From Brotaphodocola faecis (GTDB taxonomy: Bacteria; Bacillota; Clostridia; Lachnospirales; Lachnospiraceae), in assembly GCF_040096075.1 (NCBI RefSeq), contig NZ_JBBMFJ010000031.1:1-43631 (forward strand): a DNA stretch of 43,631 nucleotides, read 5' to 3'. Below, one piece after another: positions 43,609-43,631 of the stretch. Every line of letters starts with the position of its first letter. Position 1 is the stretch's first letter. Below the pieces are notes generated by a model. It did not search any database, was not told the origin of the DNA, and saw only the letters and a program-made list of their open reading frames with translations. The position numbers and the translations under genes are program-made.

Positions 43609-43631
43609 CTTTCTCAAATAAAAAAGCAGTG

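Overview
This window looks like a chromosomal segment of a spore-forming, low-GC Firmicute of class Clostridia, most likely a Lachnospiraceae gut anaerobe. The evidence is a spoIID/spoIIQ-like pair, a cotJABC coat operon, an isoleucine T-box in front of a long (type 2) ileS, a glucose-family PTS controlled by a BglG/GlcT-type RAT antiterminator, and Clostridia-style housekeeping genes. Genus is not determined. All calls come from reading the sequence; no database search was run.

Region 1 (1-22.8 kb) is core chromosome. It holds pncB (minus strand), the T-box and ileS, glgP, spoIID and spoIIQ-like genes, a CBS-domain protein, cotJA-cotJB-cotJC (minus strand) divergent from a Cys/Gly/Asn-rich small protein, a PTS EIICBA gene with RAT/terminator leader followed by its antiterminator gene, tRNA-Pro(GGG), a Cof-type phosphatase, dihydrolipoyl dehydrogenase, aminopeptidase P, a YbaK/ProX deacylase (minus strand) and rlmD with a long basic N-terminal extension.

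Region 2 (about 22.83-36.97 kb) is a visibly AT-rich island inserted after rlmD, without integrase or transposase. Its first half encodes a zinc-ribbon/deoxyribosyltransferase-like protein, a small HTH regulator, two tandem C5-cytosine DNA methyltransferases, a 1087-aa PD-(D/E)XK plus N6-methylase-fold protein with an odd NPPC motif, and a Vsr-like endonuclease lacking the usual zinc ligands. After about 500 bases without a gene, the second half encodes a third C5 methyltransferase (PCPDFS motif), an 876-aa protein with two GHKL ATPase domains (MORC/MutL-like at the N terminus, histidine-kinase-like at the C terminus), and a 678-aa partner with a receiver-like segment. This second half looks like a restriction-modification-linked MORC module wired like a two-component system. 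It is the most interesting part of the window.

Region 3 (37-43.6 kb) returns to chromosome-like composition but stays accessory in content: a small SAM methyltransferase overlapping a PLD-nuclease/SF2 helicase, remnants of a RhuM-type gene and another broken frame, a UvrD-like helicase, a nicotinamidase-like hydrolase and a small HTH protein. pncB and the pncA-like gene, both in NAD salvage, sit at opposite ends of the window and are not in one operon.
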